64,000 bases of DNA from Paenibacillus sp. JJ-100 (GCF_948329825.1 NZ_CAOJCM010000009.1:45797-109796); one strand, 5' to 3'; positions 7,601-17,042 are shown, numbered from the stretch's first letter. Numbers and translations are program-made. Notes: generated by a model not told the origin, from the letters alone.

Positions 7601-9757
7601 TTATTGCCAGTTCACCGTAACTGTTGCTGTTCCGCTCGCTGGTGCAGTGAAGGTGTGGTTGGAACCGCCTTCCCACGTAATCGTTGATCCGCTTTTCTTG
7701 AAAAACTTGAACTCCAGTGGTTTACCTGCTGGTACGCTTACATCATAGTACCAGGTCGGGTACGCATGAATGACTTGATTAAATGCAGGTCCAATTGCGT
7801 TGGTACCCGTGCTCCAGCTGCCAAGCTCAGCCACATTACCTGTCAGATAAATGTTCTGTCCCAGTGTTGTGGAAGCGTTGTTGATAACAAAGCGAACTGT
7901 AACCTGATCACCTGTCAGAATGGTGAAGTTGTTGTACGCATTGCTGTTCACACCATTCGCAGCCACTTTCACAGCATAATTGCCAGCGGCAATGGAAGGG
8001 ATAGTTACTTTAATCTGTGTATCTTCCCATGAGGTGATAGCTGCACCGGTAACCGCTGTAGTACCGAAGTATACCGTGCCTTTAGTAGAACCGAACCCGC
8101 GACCGTCAATCGTTACAACATTGCCTGGTTTCCCCATAACTGGACCCACATGACCGATGGTCGGTGTAGTTTCAGCTGCAGTATATTGCCACACCGCTGT
8201 TGCTCCTGCAGCGAGGGTGAACGCATTGACACTGCCATTGCTGGACGTGATATTGTTACCGTTCAGTACGCCACCGAGTACATCGGTGTAAGAGCCAGTC
8301 GGCAGGGACGTGCTCAGCCCAGTGATGTTCACAGGTGTGGAAAGGTTGCGGTTTACCGCGATTACAGCTACACTTTTGCCGAATTTACGCTCGTAAACAT
8401 ATACATCATTGTTGATCCAGCGCTGCTCTGTCGATCCATAAGCAATAGCCGGATTGGACTTGCGCAGAGGTGCCAGTTTGCTAATTACATTGAATGCTGT
8501 GGTGGACTTGGAGAAGGAAGGCATCTTGGCCCGGTTATCCGGATCGCCATTACCTGTCAGATACTGCTCGGTACCGTAGTATATGGCAGGCACACCACGT
8601 GAAGTCAGCGTAAAGGCCAAAGCTTGTTCCAAGCGGCGATTATTGACTGCACTTGTTTTGAACCGATCCATATCATGGTTGTCGATGAATGTGACTTGAT
8701 CGTTCACCTGGTTGTAATCAGTAGCTGTGCTGCTGATCATGGAATCCAGAGCGTACATGTTGGACGTGTTATCACGGAACACATTACGCACCGCAGAGTT
8801 AAAACGGAAGTCGAGGAGACTCATACCCGATTTGTTTGCAAAGTCTGTGTTATCTGCATCGGATGCAGCTGATCCCAGGAACCATTCACCGAAGGTGAAC
8901 ACTGGCTTGTGTGTGTAGATGGAAGACATCCAGCTCTTTTGCCAGCCGAGAGGCATATGCTTCACTGCATCCACCCGAATACCGTCAACGCCCATGTCGA
9001 GCCAGACCTTAATTGCGTCTTTGAAGTACTTGTCGATGGTTGCATTGTTATGGTTGAAATCTGCGAGGTCGTACAGGTTTTTGTAGATACCGTTCTCCAG
9101 AGAAGAGAAGTCGGAGCCGCCATTGTGATGGAAATAGCCGTTGGTATCATTAGTATATCCACCGACCAGCTTGCCGTTATCGTACAATTTGCCATTCTCG
9201 GCAAAAGAGGTGTCCGTTTCCATGGCAGGGGAAGTGTGATTCGGTGCAAAGTCAATGACAATCTTGATGCCTTTGGCATGAGCAGTCGTAATCAGATTCT
9301 GAAAATCGGCCATCGTGCCGAAGTATGGATTGGTTTTTTTGAAGTCGCGAGCCCAGTAGCCATGATAGGCTGTATTGGTTACACCGCTATAGTTGATCGT
9401 TGCAAAAATATTTTCGACAGGCTGAGAAATCCACAGAGCTGTGATACCCAGATCACTGAAATAGTTATCATTGATTTTGTTGATTAACCCTTGCCAGTCT
9501 CCTCCGCAATACAGCTTCAGATTGCTGCACGAGGCATCATATGCCGCTCCGGTGGGGTTGTTGGAGGGATTGCCATCCAGAAAGCGGTCCGTAAACACTT
9601 GGTAGATCACATCTGTACTGAAACTCTGCTTGTTAGTAACAGCGGTATCCGGATCAGCGTATACAGCAGAAGCTGGCAAGAACGGCAGGGCGCTGCCGGC
9701 AAGCATACCGAGGGTCAGTGTGGTACTGAGGATTGCGCGTTTGGCCATTTGGAACAT
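7601..9757 (-). CDS. cgt: Cyclodextrin glucanotransferase (EC 2.4.1.19), secreted
   Basis: A 718-residue CGTase that turns starch into cyclodextrins outside the cell. The signal peptide ends at VYA-DPDTAV, residue 34. Domains in order: GH13 A/B barrel, C, D (IPT/TIG, from about TPTIGHVGPVMGKPG) and E (CBM20 starch-binding, ending TVNWQ). Catalytic residues D263, E291 and D362 fall at mature positions 229, 257 and 328, the same numbers as in the B. circulans 251 enzyme, and the cyclization residue Tyr195 is present (Y229, in GIYKNLYD). The start ATG follows AAGGGTGG. An upstream cre indicates CcpA control. The gene is convergent with malEFG and downstream of the cyclomaltodextrinase gene on the same strand. 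Confidence 0.96.
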   Translation of the reverse strand: MFQMAKRAILSTTLTLGMLAGSALPFLPASAVYADPDTAVTNKQSFSTDVIYQVFTDRFLDGNPSNNPTGAAYDASCSNLKLYCGGDWQGLINKINDNYFSDLGITALWISQPVENIFATINYSGVTNTAYHGYWARDFKKTNPYFGTMADFQNLITTAHAKGIKIVIDFAPNHTSPAMETDTSFAENGKLYDNGKLVGGYTNDTNGYFHHNGGSDFSSLENGIYKNLYDLADFNHNNATIDKYFKDAIKVWLDMGVDGIRVDAVKHMPLGWQKSWMSSIYTHKPVFTFGEWFLGSAASDADNTDFANKSGMSLLDFRFNSAVRNVFRDNTSNMYALDSMISSTATDYNQVNDQVTFIDNHDMDRFKTSAVNNRRLEQALAFTLTSRGVPAIYYGTEQYLTGNGDPDNRAKMPSFSKSTTAFNVISKLAPLRKSNPAIAYGSTEQRWINNDVYVYERKFGKSVAVIAVNRNLSTPVNITGLSTSLPTGSYTDVLGGVLNGNNITSSNGSVNAFTLAAGATAVWQYTAAETTPTIGHVGPVMGKPGNVVTIDGRGFGSTKGTVYFGTTAVTGAAITSWEDTQIKVTIPSIAAGNYAVKVAANGVNSNAYNNFTILTGDQVTVRFVINNASTTLGQNIYLTGNVAELGSWSTGTNAIGPAFNQVIHAYPTWYYDVSVPAGKPLEFKFFKKSGSTITWEGGSNHTFTAPASGTATVTVNWQ

Positions 9758-9815
9758 AGTAATCCACCCTTCACGAATGTAATGGTTTGATCATCAATCA
9801 ACAGACTGACTTAGA

Positions 9816-9830
9816 ATTATAGCGCTTACA
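9816..9830. promoter_or_regulatory. cre before the CGTase gene
   Basis: The same 15-mer as at 3591-3605 (minus strand TGTAAGCGCTATAAT), lying about 60 bp before the cgt start, hence over or just after its promoter. It predicts joint CcpA repression of CGTase and importer. Confidence 0.75.
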
Positions 9831-9887
9831 ATATATAGAGTTGTTTTAGAAAAACGTTCCACTCCCTCCTTCCAGGCATAAACGCCA

Positions 9888-9925
9888 ACAACCCCGGCAT
9901 CTCCTTAAGGAGTTACCGGGGTTGT
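9888..9925. other. Strong GC-rich hairpin in the cgt upstream region
   Basis: ACAACCCCGG pairs with CCGGGGTTGT, with an inner CTCCTTAAGGAG palindrome. No T run follows on either strand. It may be a leader structure or a protein site before cgt; the purpose is unknown. Confidence 0.45.
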
Positions 9926-10047
9926 CCTAAACCACTGGGGTTTAAAAGCATGGCCCTCGAGTTATGATCACATCGTTATCTTAAGAAAAAAACAGTTTTA
10001 TGTCAATAACTTTCTTAGGAGTATTATTTTTCTAATTATATATTTAC

Positions 10048-10113
10048 AAAAAACGAAAAAATCGATGCTCTCTCGCCGCCAATTCAATGATAAGAAAAGG
10101 CGGAGGAGAGAGG
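10048..10113 (-). terminator. Terminator of the cyclomaltodextrinase gene
   Basis: TCTCTCGCCGCC pairs with GGCGGAGGAGAGA (one bulge). On the minus strand T-rich runs follow at 10062-10048, matching an intrinsic terminator for the gene ending at 10152. This separates it from cgt, which therefore has its own promoter. Confidence 0.75.
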
Positions 10114-10151
10114 AAAGCAATCGAGAAGCTAGTATTTTTTTATGTTAAATA

Positions 10152-11924
10152 TCAGGCTTCTGCGGGCTGTTTAACTTCGAGCTGCAATAAGGAGAAGCCA
10201 TAAGCCGCTAAATCCAGCGTCAATGTATTCTGTCTGGCCTCAAACGGTTTAGAAGAGAACAGGTCACGCCAAATATGTTGGTCCCCCCATCCAAGTTCCA
10301 GCTTACAAGGCTCATCACTGGCGTTCATGACCAGCAATATACGCTCACCTGTTTCTGAATCAATACGCTCCATTGCAAGACAAGGGTCTCCAGCTTGTGC
10401 ATACACCATTTTCATCTCTGCGCTACGCAGTGCGGGGTGTTTTTTGCGTAACTCAATGGTACGCGTGAAAAATGTGAGCAGTTCATGATTCTGTTTCGTT
10501 ACATCCCATTCCATACATTTGCGACAGCCAGGATCGTAACCGCCATCCAGTCCGACTTCATCCCCGTAATAGACGCAAGGCGCACCTGGATACGAGAACA
10601 GTAATGTTACGGCCAGCTTCATCTTTCTTATGTCACCATCACATAAGGTAAGCAAACGCGGAGTGTCATGACTTCCCAGCAGATTGAAGGCGGTCTCGGT
10701 TACCGTTTGTGAATAAGCTGCAAGCAGTTTGCCAATCTCATTGGCGAATCCAAGTCCATCCAGCTTGCCATGTACAGTGTAGTCCAGCACGGAATTGGTA
10801 AACGGGTAATTCATGACAGCATCAAACTGGTCACCTTGCAGCCACATCAAAGAATCATGCCAGATTTCGCCGAGCAAATAGGCATCTGGCTTAATCGCTT
10901 TAACCGTTTGACGGAACTCTCGCCAGAACTGGTGATCCACTTCATTGGCTACATCTAGCCGCCAGCCATCAATATCCATCTCTTCAACCCAGTAACGGGC
11001 GACCTCCAGCAGATATGCCTTTACATCAGGGTGTTCCGTGTTCAGCTTGGGCATCAGCGGTTCGAAGGCAAAGGTCTCATACGTCGGGATACCTTCTTCT
11101 ACACGAGGCGGCCAATCTTTAATGTAGAACCAGTCTGCGTAAGGAGAAGCTGATCCATTTTTCATCACATCGACAAAAGGAGGGAACTCTCTTCCCGAAT
11201 GGTTGAACACAGCATCCAGGACGACTCGTATCCCACGAGCATGGCACGCATCTACAAGTGCTCTCAATTGCTCGTTCGTGCCAAATTGGGGATCGACTTT
11301 CAGGTAGTTAGCCGTATTGTATTTATGATTGGTCGTTGCCTCGAATAAAGGGCAGAAATAAATCGCTGTTATGCCTAGCTTACTAAGGTGATCGAGGTGA
11401 TCCATTACACCTTGAAGGTCTCCACCAAAGAAGTTTACCGGTGTTGGCTCACCGCCCCAAGGTTCTGCATTGGCCGGCGTGAGAGAAGGGTCGCCATTCG
11501 CAAACCGTTCAGGAAAAATCTGATAAAAAACAGCATCCTTAACCCAGGCAGGAGGTTCGAAAATATCTGCCGGATTCATGAAAGGAAAATCGAACATTTC
11601 AAGCGGGTGATCTGGCAGTGCCTGTTCGAATCCACGCTCGGTCATCCAGACAGACTCTTCTCCTTTAACTAGTTGGAAACTGTACCGCAGTCTGCGATAG
11701 GGTGGAGATGCTTCAGCTTCCCAATAATCAAACATCTCATCACGAGCAAAGATTCGCATGGGAATATGCGTGATGGTCCGATCCCAGGCATATTTATCCC
11801 CTGTAATAGCGATTACGGCATCCAAATCCCCTCGTTTGGATCGTAAGCGCAGATGCATCGTTGTACGATTGTAAGCATAGGACCAGTTCAGTTTCGGGCG
11901 ATGATAGATCGCTTCAAGAATCAT
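10152..11924 (-). CDS. Cyclomaltodextrinase / neopullulanase (GH13_20), cytoplasmic
   Basis: A 590-residue GH13 subfamily 20 enzyme that hydrolyses cyclodextrins, pullulan or maltodextrins. An N-terminal CBM34-like domain (about residues 1-125) precedes the catalytic barrel. Catalytic residues are visible: nucleophile D324 (WRLDVANEVD), acid/base E353 (LLGEIWHD) and D420 (LLGSHDTPRL). There is no signal peptide, so it acts on imported sugar. ATG 11924 follows AAGGAGTGA; the frame continues upstream to 12014 through a terminator hairpin and that part is not coding. Together with CGTase and MalEFG it completes a starch-to-cyclodextrin-to-glucose route. Which substrate it prefers cannot be read from the sequence. 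Confidence 0.92.
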   Translation of the reverse strand: MILEAIYHRPKLNWSYAYNRTTMHLRLRSKRGDLDAVIAITGDKYAWDRTITHIPMRIFARDEMFDYWEAEASPPYRRLRYSFQLVKGEESVWMTERGFEQALPDHPLEMFDFPFMNPADIFEPPAWVKDAVFYQIFPERFANGDPSLTPANAEPWGGEPTPVNFFGGDLQGVMDHLDHLSKLGITAIYFCPLFEATTNHKYNTANYLKVDPQFGTNEQLRALVDACHARGIRVVLDAVFNHSGREFPPFVDVMKNGSASPYADWFYIKDWPPRVEEGIPTYETFAFEPLMPKLNTEHPDVKAYLLEVARYWVEEMDIDGWRLDVANEVDHQFWREFRQTVKAIKPDAYLLGEIWHDSLMWLQGDQFDAVMNYPFTNSVLDYTVHGKLDGLGFANEIGKLLAAYSQTVTETAFNLLGSHDTPRLLTLCDGDIRKMKLAVTLLFSYPGAPCVYYGDEVGLDGGYDPGCRKCMEWDVTKQNHELLTFFTRTIELRKKHPALRSAEMKMVYAQAGDPCLAMERIDSETGERILLVMNASDEPCKLELGWGDQHIWRDLFSSKPFEARQNTLTLDLAAYGFSLLQLEVKQPAEA

Positions 11925-11987
11925 GGAATCACTCCTTGGCTTGATGAATGAATGTGAGATAAGGCTAGTAATTGCTCCAGAAAACGC

Positions 11988-12028
11988 AAAAAAGGTACAA
12001 CCTCTCCAGTTCACGAGGTTGTACCTTT
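11988..12028 (-). terminator. Terminator of the 12120-12698 gene
   Basis: A perfect 14-bp stem, AAAGGTACAACCTC with GAGGTTGTACCTTT, followed on the minus strand by a T6 run. It lies between the secreted-protein gene and the cyclomaltodextrinase gene. Confidence 0.8.
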
Positions 12029-12119
12029 CGGCAGCATAGCCTTTTGATTATAGGGCTATTATACGAATATTTCTTGCAAAAGAAAACACTTTTTTTTCCT
12101 TAATTATCAAATTTGTTGA

Positions 12120-12698
12120 TTACATCTCGAATCCCAAGGATTCTCCGTATGCTTTGATTTCTTTATGGTACTGCTCAATACTTTTGCGGCCTGTAGCAAT
12201 TTTGTCATTGCCCTGCTTGAAGACGGTCCGATTGATTGTCGTTTTGGACACGGACTTTTTAAACAATTGATATGCTTCTAGCTGTGCATAGCTGCCTTTA
12301 ATCAATTTGTTATGGATTTTTTTCAGTTCCGCATTTTCAGGTTTGATCTGTTTCAACATGGAAACATACTTGGTGTAGTTCGGGATGACCGTATTGTTCA
12401 GTTTCAAAAAGAAAGATTTACGGTTTGAAGATGTAATGTAGGTATCTCCGGCTACAGCATTCAGCGCTTTCTTTTCATAACTAGCCGTGGCTTCCAAAGC
12501 CTCTAAATAATCCAGGAATTCTTGATCTTCCGCGGTAAGCTGTTGTTCTTCTTCATAGTCGTAATCTACTATGCTTTCTTCACTGGATGTTGAAGTTGTT
12601 GTGTCATCAGCTGCTGAAGCATAGGCCCCTGCTGGAATCAATGTACCGCCAAGCAAAACGATACTCATCAAGATGGATAGAATCCAATTTTTTTTCAT
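12120..12698 (-). CDS. Small secreted protein, paralogue of the 1330-1944 gene
   Basis: A 192-residue exported protein of unknown function. It has a signal peptide (MKKNWILSILMSIVLLGG, cleavage near AYASA), an acidic D/E/S/T-rich linker and a helical C-terminal domain shared with the 1330-1944 product (RKSFFLKLNNTVIPNYT and later FKQGNDKI). ATG 12698 has AGGGGA nine bases before it; the frame runs on to 12833 but without a ribosome site. It is a single-gene unit with its own terminator. The two paralogues flank the starch locus. Confidence 0.78.
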   Translation of the reverse strand: MKKNWILSILMSIVLLGGTLIPAGAYASAADDTTTSTSSEESIVDYDYEEEQQLTAEDQEFLDYLEALEATASYEKKALNAVAGDTYITSSNRKSFFLKLNNTVIPNYTKYVSMLKQIKPENAELKKIHNKLIKGSYAQLEAYQLFKKSVSKTTINRTVFKQGNDKIATGRKSIEQYHKEIKAYGESLGFEM

Positions 12699-12956
12699 GT
12701 CAGCCTGTCCCCTGTCTATATATGTGATTTTCATTATAAGGGATAATCTAACATAGGAGGCAGTCGAAATACAGGTATAATTTAGCAATAGTTGATTTAA
12801 GTAAGTCAAAGTAACAATTACATATAATTTCAAAAAAAGCTGAGTATGCTCAGAAGATCTGTAAGATGGATTACAAGTGAATCATAGGATCGAAATGATT
12901 ATGGAATGTAGGGAGAAGAGTTAAAAAAGTTTTCAAGACAACTCCCAAATAAATGC

Positions 12957-13011
12957 TTGTCTAAATTAACCAACTCTATTACAATACAATTGATAATGAG
13001 ATTCAATATCA
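12957..13011 (+). promoter_or_regulatory. Promoter with Fur box for the siderophore importer
   Basis: A -35 TTGTCT (12957-12962) and -10 TACAAT (12980-12985) are 17 bp apart. A Fur-like sequence, TGATAATGAGATTCAATATCA, follows at 12991-13011 over the expected transcription start. The arrangement predicts iron repression. Confidence 0.7.
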
Positions 13012-13038
13012 ATTAGATGAGAAGGGGAGACAAGTTTC

Positions 13039-14058
13039 ATGTTTCGATTCAGCAAAAAGTTATATATTTATGCAGCGTTAATTCTTATGATATCGCTGCT
13101 GGCGGGTTGTACTTCAGGGGGAAGTGCGGGTAACAACAATGCAGCAAGCTCGGCAACGAGCGGAAGCAGCACAGAAGGTAGTGCTGAGGGAGATACAGCG
13201 AACCAAGCGGCAGATGAGACCCGAGTTATCAAACATGCCATGGGCGAAACGAAAGTCACGGGAACGCCGCAACGAATTGTTACGTTGTTCCAAGGTGCGA
13301 ATGATGTTGTCGTGGCACTTGACGTTAAACCAGCGGGTGTCGTTGAATCATGGGTTCAACAGCCTGTATACGAATATCTGCGTAAAGATCTGGACGGTGT
13401 ACCCCAAGTGGGACAAGAAACTCAGCCGAACTTGGAAGAGATCAACAAGTTGAAGCCTGATCTCATTATCGCAACTAAAATCAGACACGAAGAGATCTAC
13501 GACCAGTTGTCTCAGATTGCACCAACCGTCGTGACCGAAACGCTGTTTGACTGGAAAGAAACGCTCCAGATTGCAGGAGAAGCGATGAATAAAACAGAGG
13601 AATCGAGCAAACTGCTCGCTGATTGGGACGCACGTGTAGCGGATTTCAAAGAGAAGATGGGAGACCGTCTGCCAATGGAAGCAACGATTACGAACTTCAG
13701 AGCAGATCAGGTTCGTATTTTCTACATGGGGTATGCAGGTAAAATTCTGAAGGAACTTGGTTTCACAAGACCCGCAGGACATGATGCAGATACATGGGGA
13801 ATTGAACTGACATCCAAAGAGGCTATTCCGGATATGAATGCAGACATGATCTTCAACTTCAATTCAGGTACAGATGCGGCTGCGATTGAGAAAAATTATA
13901 AAGATTGGACAAGCAGCCCTTTATGGAAAAACCTCGATGCGGTGAAAAACAATCAGTTGTATCAGGTTGATGAGGTAGCCTGGAACATGGCGGGCGGATA
14001 CATATCAGCCAACATGATGCTGGATGATCTATATAAGCAGTTCAACCTGACTAAATAA
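13039..14058 (+). CDS. Iron-siderophore ABC importer, binding lipoprotein
   Basis: A 339-residue FepB/FhuD-type (cluster A-II) substrate-binding lipoprotein. The lipobox is LLAGC with Cys24, followed by a Ser/Gly/Ala/Glu linker. Family landmarks are RIVTLFQGANDVVVALDVKPAGV near residues 80-105 and PNLEEINKLKPDLIIA. ATG 13039 follows AAGGGGAGA. A Fur box lies upstream, and two permeases and an ATPase follow. Its ligand is probably the hydroxycarboxylate or hydroxamate type made by the NIS cluster just downstream, but that is inference. Confidence 0.9.
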   Translation: MFRFSKKLYIYAALILMISLLAGCTSGGSAGNNNAASSATSGSSTEGSAEGDTANQAADETRVIKHAMGETKVTGTPQRIVTLFQGANDVVVALDVKPAGVVESWVQQPVYEYLRKDLDGVPQVGQETQPNLEEINKLKPDLIIATKIRHEEIYDQLSQIAPTVVTETLFDWKETLQIAGEAMNKTEESSKLLADWDARVADFKEKMGDRLPMEATITNFRADQVRIFYMGYAGKILKELGFTRPAGHDADTWGIELTSKEAIPDMNADMIFNFNSGTDAAAIEKNYKDWTSSPLWKNLDAVKNNQLYQVDEVAWNMAGGYISANMMLDDLYKQFNLTK

Positions 14059-14062
14059 TAGG

Positions 14063-14124
14063 AACAGGATCTGCCATGCACCAGAACTTTCGTGAGCGAA
14101 GTGTAGGAGCAGGCAGATCCTGTT
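14063..14124 (+). terminator. Hairpin between binding protein and permease genes
   Basis: AACAGGATCTGCC pairs exactly with GGCAGATCCTGTT over a 36-base loop, followed by a short T-containing tail. It probably acts as a partial terminator or 3' stabiliser that raises binding-protein expression above the permeases. Confidence 0.65.
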
Positions 14125-14151
14125 TCACTTTATAGATGAAAGAGTGAGAGT

Positions 14152-15165
14152 ATGTTTCCCCTTTTTACCAAGGTGAGTGCGAAAATATATGGGTTGATCG
14201 GATTGTTATTTCTAATGCTGTTTGCGGCAACCGCAAGCATGATTCTGGGACGCACACCTATTACGTTTCACATGTTGTGGGATGCGTATCAGTCCTATGA
14301 TGGGACGTCGGTAGAACATGTAGTACTTCTGACAGAACGATTGCCACGTACGATAATTGCGGCTGTTGTAGGTGCAAGTCTTGCTGCCGCAGGTGGGCTG
14401 ATGCAAGCGCTGACACGTAATCCACTGGCATCACCGAGTGTGTTCGGAATCAACTCAGGTGCAATATTCTGTATTGTTATTGCTGTTGTGGTGCTGTCTG
14501 TGTCTTCCTTGACCACAATGATGTGGTTTGGATTTGCGGGCGCGGCGATCTCCGCAGCTATTGTATACATGCTTGGCTCTCTCGGCCGTGATGGACTGAC
14601 GCCGATTAAAATTGTGCTTGCCGGTACTGCGATCTCAGCCTTGTTTGCTTCCTTTACTCAGGCGATTCTTGTGCTCGACGGCACCGGACTGCAAGATGTA
14701 TTGTTCTGGCTTGCCGGTTCGGTCAGTGGGCGAACGCTAGAGATGTTGTACCCGGTGTTACCTTATATGGCGGTGGCAGCACTGATATCGCTATTCATGG
14801 GACGAGCGATCAACCTGTTATTAACAGGAGATGATATTGCTAAGGGTATGGGACAGAATGTGCTCTTGGTCAAAGTGTTGATGGGCGTTGTTACCGTGTT
14901 ACTGGCGGGTGGTTCCGTTGCCGTAGCTGGTTCGATCGGTTTGGTAGGTCTTGTTGTACCTCATATTATGCGTACTTTGGTGGGCAATGATTATCGCTGG
15001 CTCATTCCTTATTGCTTCCTGGGTGGAGCGATTCTGTTGATGTCAGCCGATGTCGTAGCAAGGCTTGTGATTATACCGCAGGAAGTTCCGCTTGGCGTGA
15101 TGACGGCCTTAATCGGAGGTCCTTTCTTCGTATATATCGCCCGCAAGGGGGTGACGAAGATATGA
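14152..15165 (+). CDS. Iron-siderophore ABC importer, FecCD-type permease 1
   Basis: A 337-residue permease of the FecCD/BtuC family with about ten membrane segments. Family motifs include LPRTIIAAVVGASLAAAGG, NPLASPSVFGINSGA and GSIGLVGLVVPHIMR, the last being the ATPase coupling loop region. It overlaps the next gene by four bases (ATGA) and forms a heterodimer with it. Confidence 0.92.
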   Translation: MFPLFTKVSAKIYGLIGLLFLMLFAATASMILGRTPITFHMLWDAYQSYDGTSVEHVVLLTERLPRTIIAAVVGASLAAAGGLMQALTRNPLASPSVFGINSGAIFCIVIAVVVLSVSSLTTMMWFGFAGAAISAAIVYMLGSLGRDGLTPIKIVLAGTAISALFASFTQAILVLDGTGLQDVLFWLAGSVSGRTLEMLYPVLPYMAVAALISLFMGRAINLLLTGDDIAKGMGQNVLLVKVLMGVVTVLLAGGSVAVAGSIGLVGLVVPHIMRTLVGNDYRWLIPYCFLGGAILLMSADVVARLVIIPQEVPLGVMTALIGGPFFVYIARKGVTKI

Positions 15166-16205
15166 GGAAGATGCTGACGTATCGGAATAAGAAAGACACG
15201 GTCTCCATGCAAGTGGAGCGCAAGTCCATGTTGGTCATTGCTGGATGTATATTTTTGTTTCTGGCAGCCGGAGTGGTCGGGACAAGTCTAGGCAGTGACT
15301 TTATATCTCCATTGGACGTTGTGAAAACAATCTTTGGACTGAATGCAGGGGAGCATGATTTTGTTGTGTTAACACTGCGGCTGCCGCGTGTGCTGCTGTC
15401 TCTGTTGGTAGGTGCGGCCCTAGGGATGTCCGGTGCGCTGCTACAAGGCATTATCCGTAATCCACTTGCCTCGCCTGACGTCATCGGCATAACTGGTGGT
15501 GCGGCGGTCGCAGCAGTAGGATGTGTAACGCTATTGGGCGGGGCTGTAAACATGAAGCTGTTGCCACTCTTTGCGATCATCGGTGCATTAATTACAGCAT
15601 TAATCATCTATATTCTTGCTTGGAAAAAAGGAGTTAGTCCGATCCGCCTCGTTCTTATAGGTATAGGCGTATCGGCTATAACGGGGGCTGGAACGACCTT
15701 TATGTTAATCCTAAGCCCATTCTATACAGCAAGTCAGGCTTATATCTGGCTGACAGGCAGCATCTATGGAGCCACATGGACAGATGTCCGGACGATATTG
15801 CCTGTAGTTGTTATCATTGTGCCTCTCGCGATATGGTTTGCCCGGAGCCTGAATGCACAGGAGTTTGGAGATGACCTTGCCACAGGGCTTGGCGTAACAG
15901 TGCAGTGGCATCGATCAGCTCTGTTGTTGTGCAGTGTCCTGCTCGCTGGCATTGCCGTGTCTGTGGCTGGGACCATCGGGTTTGTCGGTCTGATTGCTCC
16001 ACATATTGCGAGAAAGCTGGTCGGGCGCATGTTCGGCAGCTTGCTGCTGGTGTCGGGATTCGTGGGTGCTCTGCTGGTATGTGCGGCGGATCTCATTGCC
16101 AGAACTGCATTTCTGCCGCTGGATATTCCTGCTGGTGTATTTACCGCAGGGATCGGTGCACCATTTTTCCTATACTTACTATTTAAGAATCGAAACCACT
16201 ATTAA
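15162..16205 (+). CDS. Iron-siderophore ABC importer, FecCD-type permease 2
   Basis: A 347-residue FecCD/BtuC-family permease. The landmarks are LPRVLLSLLVGAALGMSG, NPLASPDVIGITGGAA and GTIGFVGLIAPHIAR. The reading frame is open from 15012 inside the previous gene, but ATG 15162 with its ribosome site (AAGGGGGTGACGA) and ATGA overlap is the credible start. It has an N-terminal extension of about 20 polar residues. Confidence 0.92.
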   Translation: MRKMLTYRNKKDTVSMQVERKSMLVIAGCIFLFLAAGVVGTSLGSDFISPLDVVKTIFGLNAGEHDFVVLTLRLPRVLLSLLVGAALGMSGALLQGIIRNPLASPDVIGITGGAAVAAVGCVTLLGGAVNMKLLPLFAIIGALITALIIYILAWKKGVSPIRLVLIGIGVSAITGAGTTFMLILSPFYTASQAYIWLTGSIYGATWTDVRTILPVVVIIVPLAIWFARSLNAQEFGDDLATGLGVTVQWHRSALLLCSVLLAGIAVSVAGTIGFVGLIAPHIARKLVGRMFGSLLLVSGFVGALLVCAADLIARTAFLPLDIPAGVFTAGIGAPFFLYLLFKNRNHY

Positions 16206-16217
16206 GGGGGGAAAGCC

Positions 16218-17042
16218 ATGAGTATTTTGCAAGCCAAGGAGCTTACCATTGCGTATGGAGCAGATCCGATTATAGAAAACTTGAACCTGACCATCCCCAA
16301 GGGAGAGATAACGGTCCTGATCGGCAGTAATGGCTGCGGCAAATCGACATTGCTGCGTACCATGGCAAGGTTGTTGAAATCCAGCTCAGGCACGGTATTG
16401 CTGGATGGTGAAGAGATTGCGAAGCTTCCTACCAAAGAAATCTCAAGACGCATGTCTATTTTGCCTCAAGGCCCATCGGCGCCAGAAGGTTTAACTGTAC
16501 ATCAACTGGTACGACAAGGTCGTTATCCCCACCAGACGTGGCTTAAACAGTGGTCGCGTGAGGATGAACGTATGGTCGAGCTGGCGCTGGAGTCCACACA
16601 TCTGACAGCACTAGCGGATCGGCCTGTCGATGCCCTGTCTGGTGGTCAGCGTCAACGCGCATGGATCGCCATGACGCTGGCTCAAGGTACAGAAACATTG
16701 TTACTGGACGAGCCTACGACGTATCTCGATATGACACATCAGATCGATATTCTGGATCTGTTGTTTGAATTAAATGAAAGAGAAGGGCGTACCATCGTGA
16801 TGGTGCTTCACGACCTGAATCTGGCTTGTCGTTACGCCCATCATATTGTAGCGGTGCACAACAAGTCGATCTATGCGGAAGGCAAACCGGAGGATATTAT
16901 CACTCGTGACCTCGTACGCAACGTTTTTCAGATGGAGTGTGATATTGCTGTAGATCCATTATTCGGCACACCCACCTGTATTCCGCATGGAAGAGGCAGG
17001 AAGCTGAATGGAGTACAGCACCGTTATACTCAGCTGGCTTGA
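16218..17042 (+). CDS. Iron-siderophore ABC importer, ATP-binding protein
   Basis: A 274-residue FecE/YusV-type ATPase. Walker A is GSNGCGKST (36-44), the signature LSGGQRQR begins at 140, and Walker B is LLLDEP (161-166) followed by the D-loop TTYLD. It ends the importer operon; the spacing to the second permease is 12 bp with AAGGGGGG as the ribosome site. It energises import of the ferric siderophore. Confidence 0.94.
   Translation: MSILQAKELTIAYGADPIIENLNLTIPKGEITVLIGSNGCGKSTLLRTMARLLKSSSGTVLLDGEEIAKLPTKEISRRMSILPQGPSAPEGLTVHQLVRQGRYPHQTWLKQWSREDERMVELALESTHLTALADRPVDALSGGQRQRAWIAMTLAQGTETLLLDEPTTYLDMTHQIDILDLLFELNEREGRTIVMVLHDLNLACRYAHHIVAVHNKSIYAEGKPEDIITRDLVRNVFQMECDIAVDPLFGTPTCIPHGRGRKLNGVQHRYTQLA

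Noticed and set aside
8909..9487. A 192-codon frame on the + strand inside the CGTase gene
   Set aside because: It is the antisense of a firmly identified enzyme and has no start signal or family resemblance.
11991..12028. T-box-like or attenuator hairpin before the cyclomaltodextrinase gene
   Set aside because: There is no T-box consensus (AGGGTGGNACCGCG), and the T run after the stem fits a plain terminator for the gene upstream on the minus strand.
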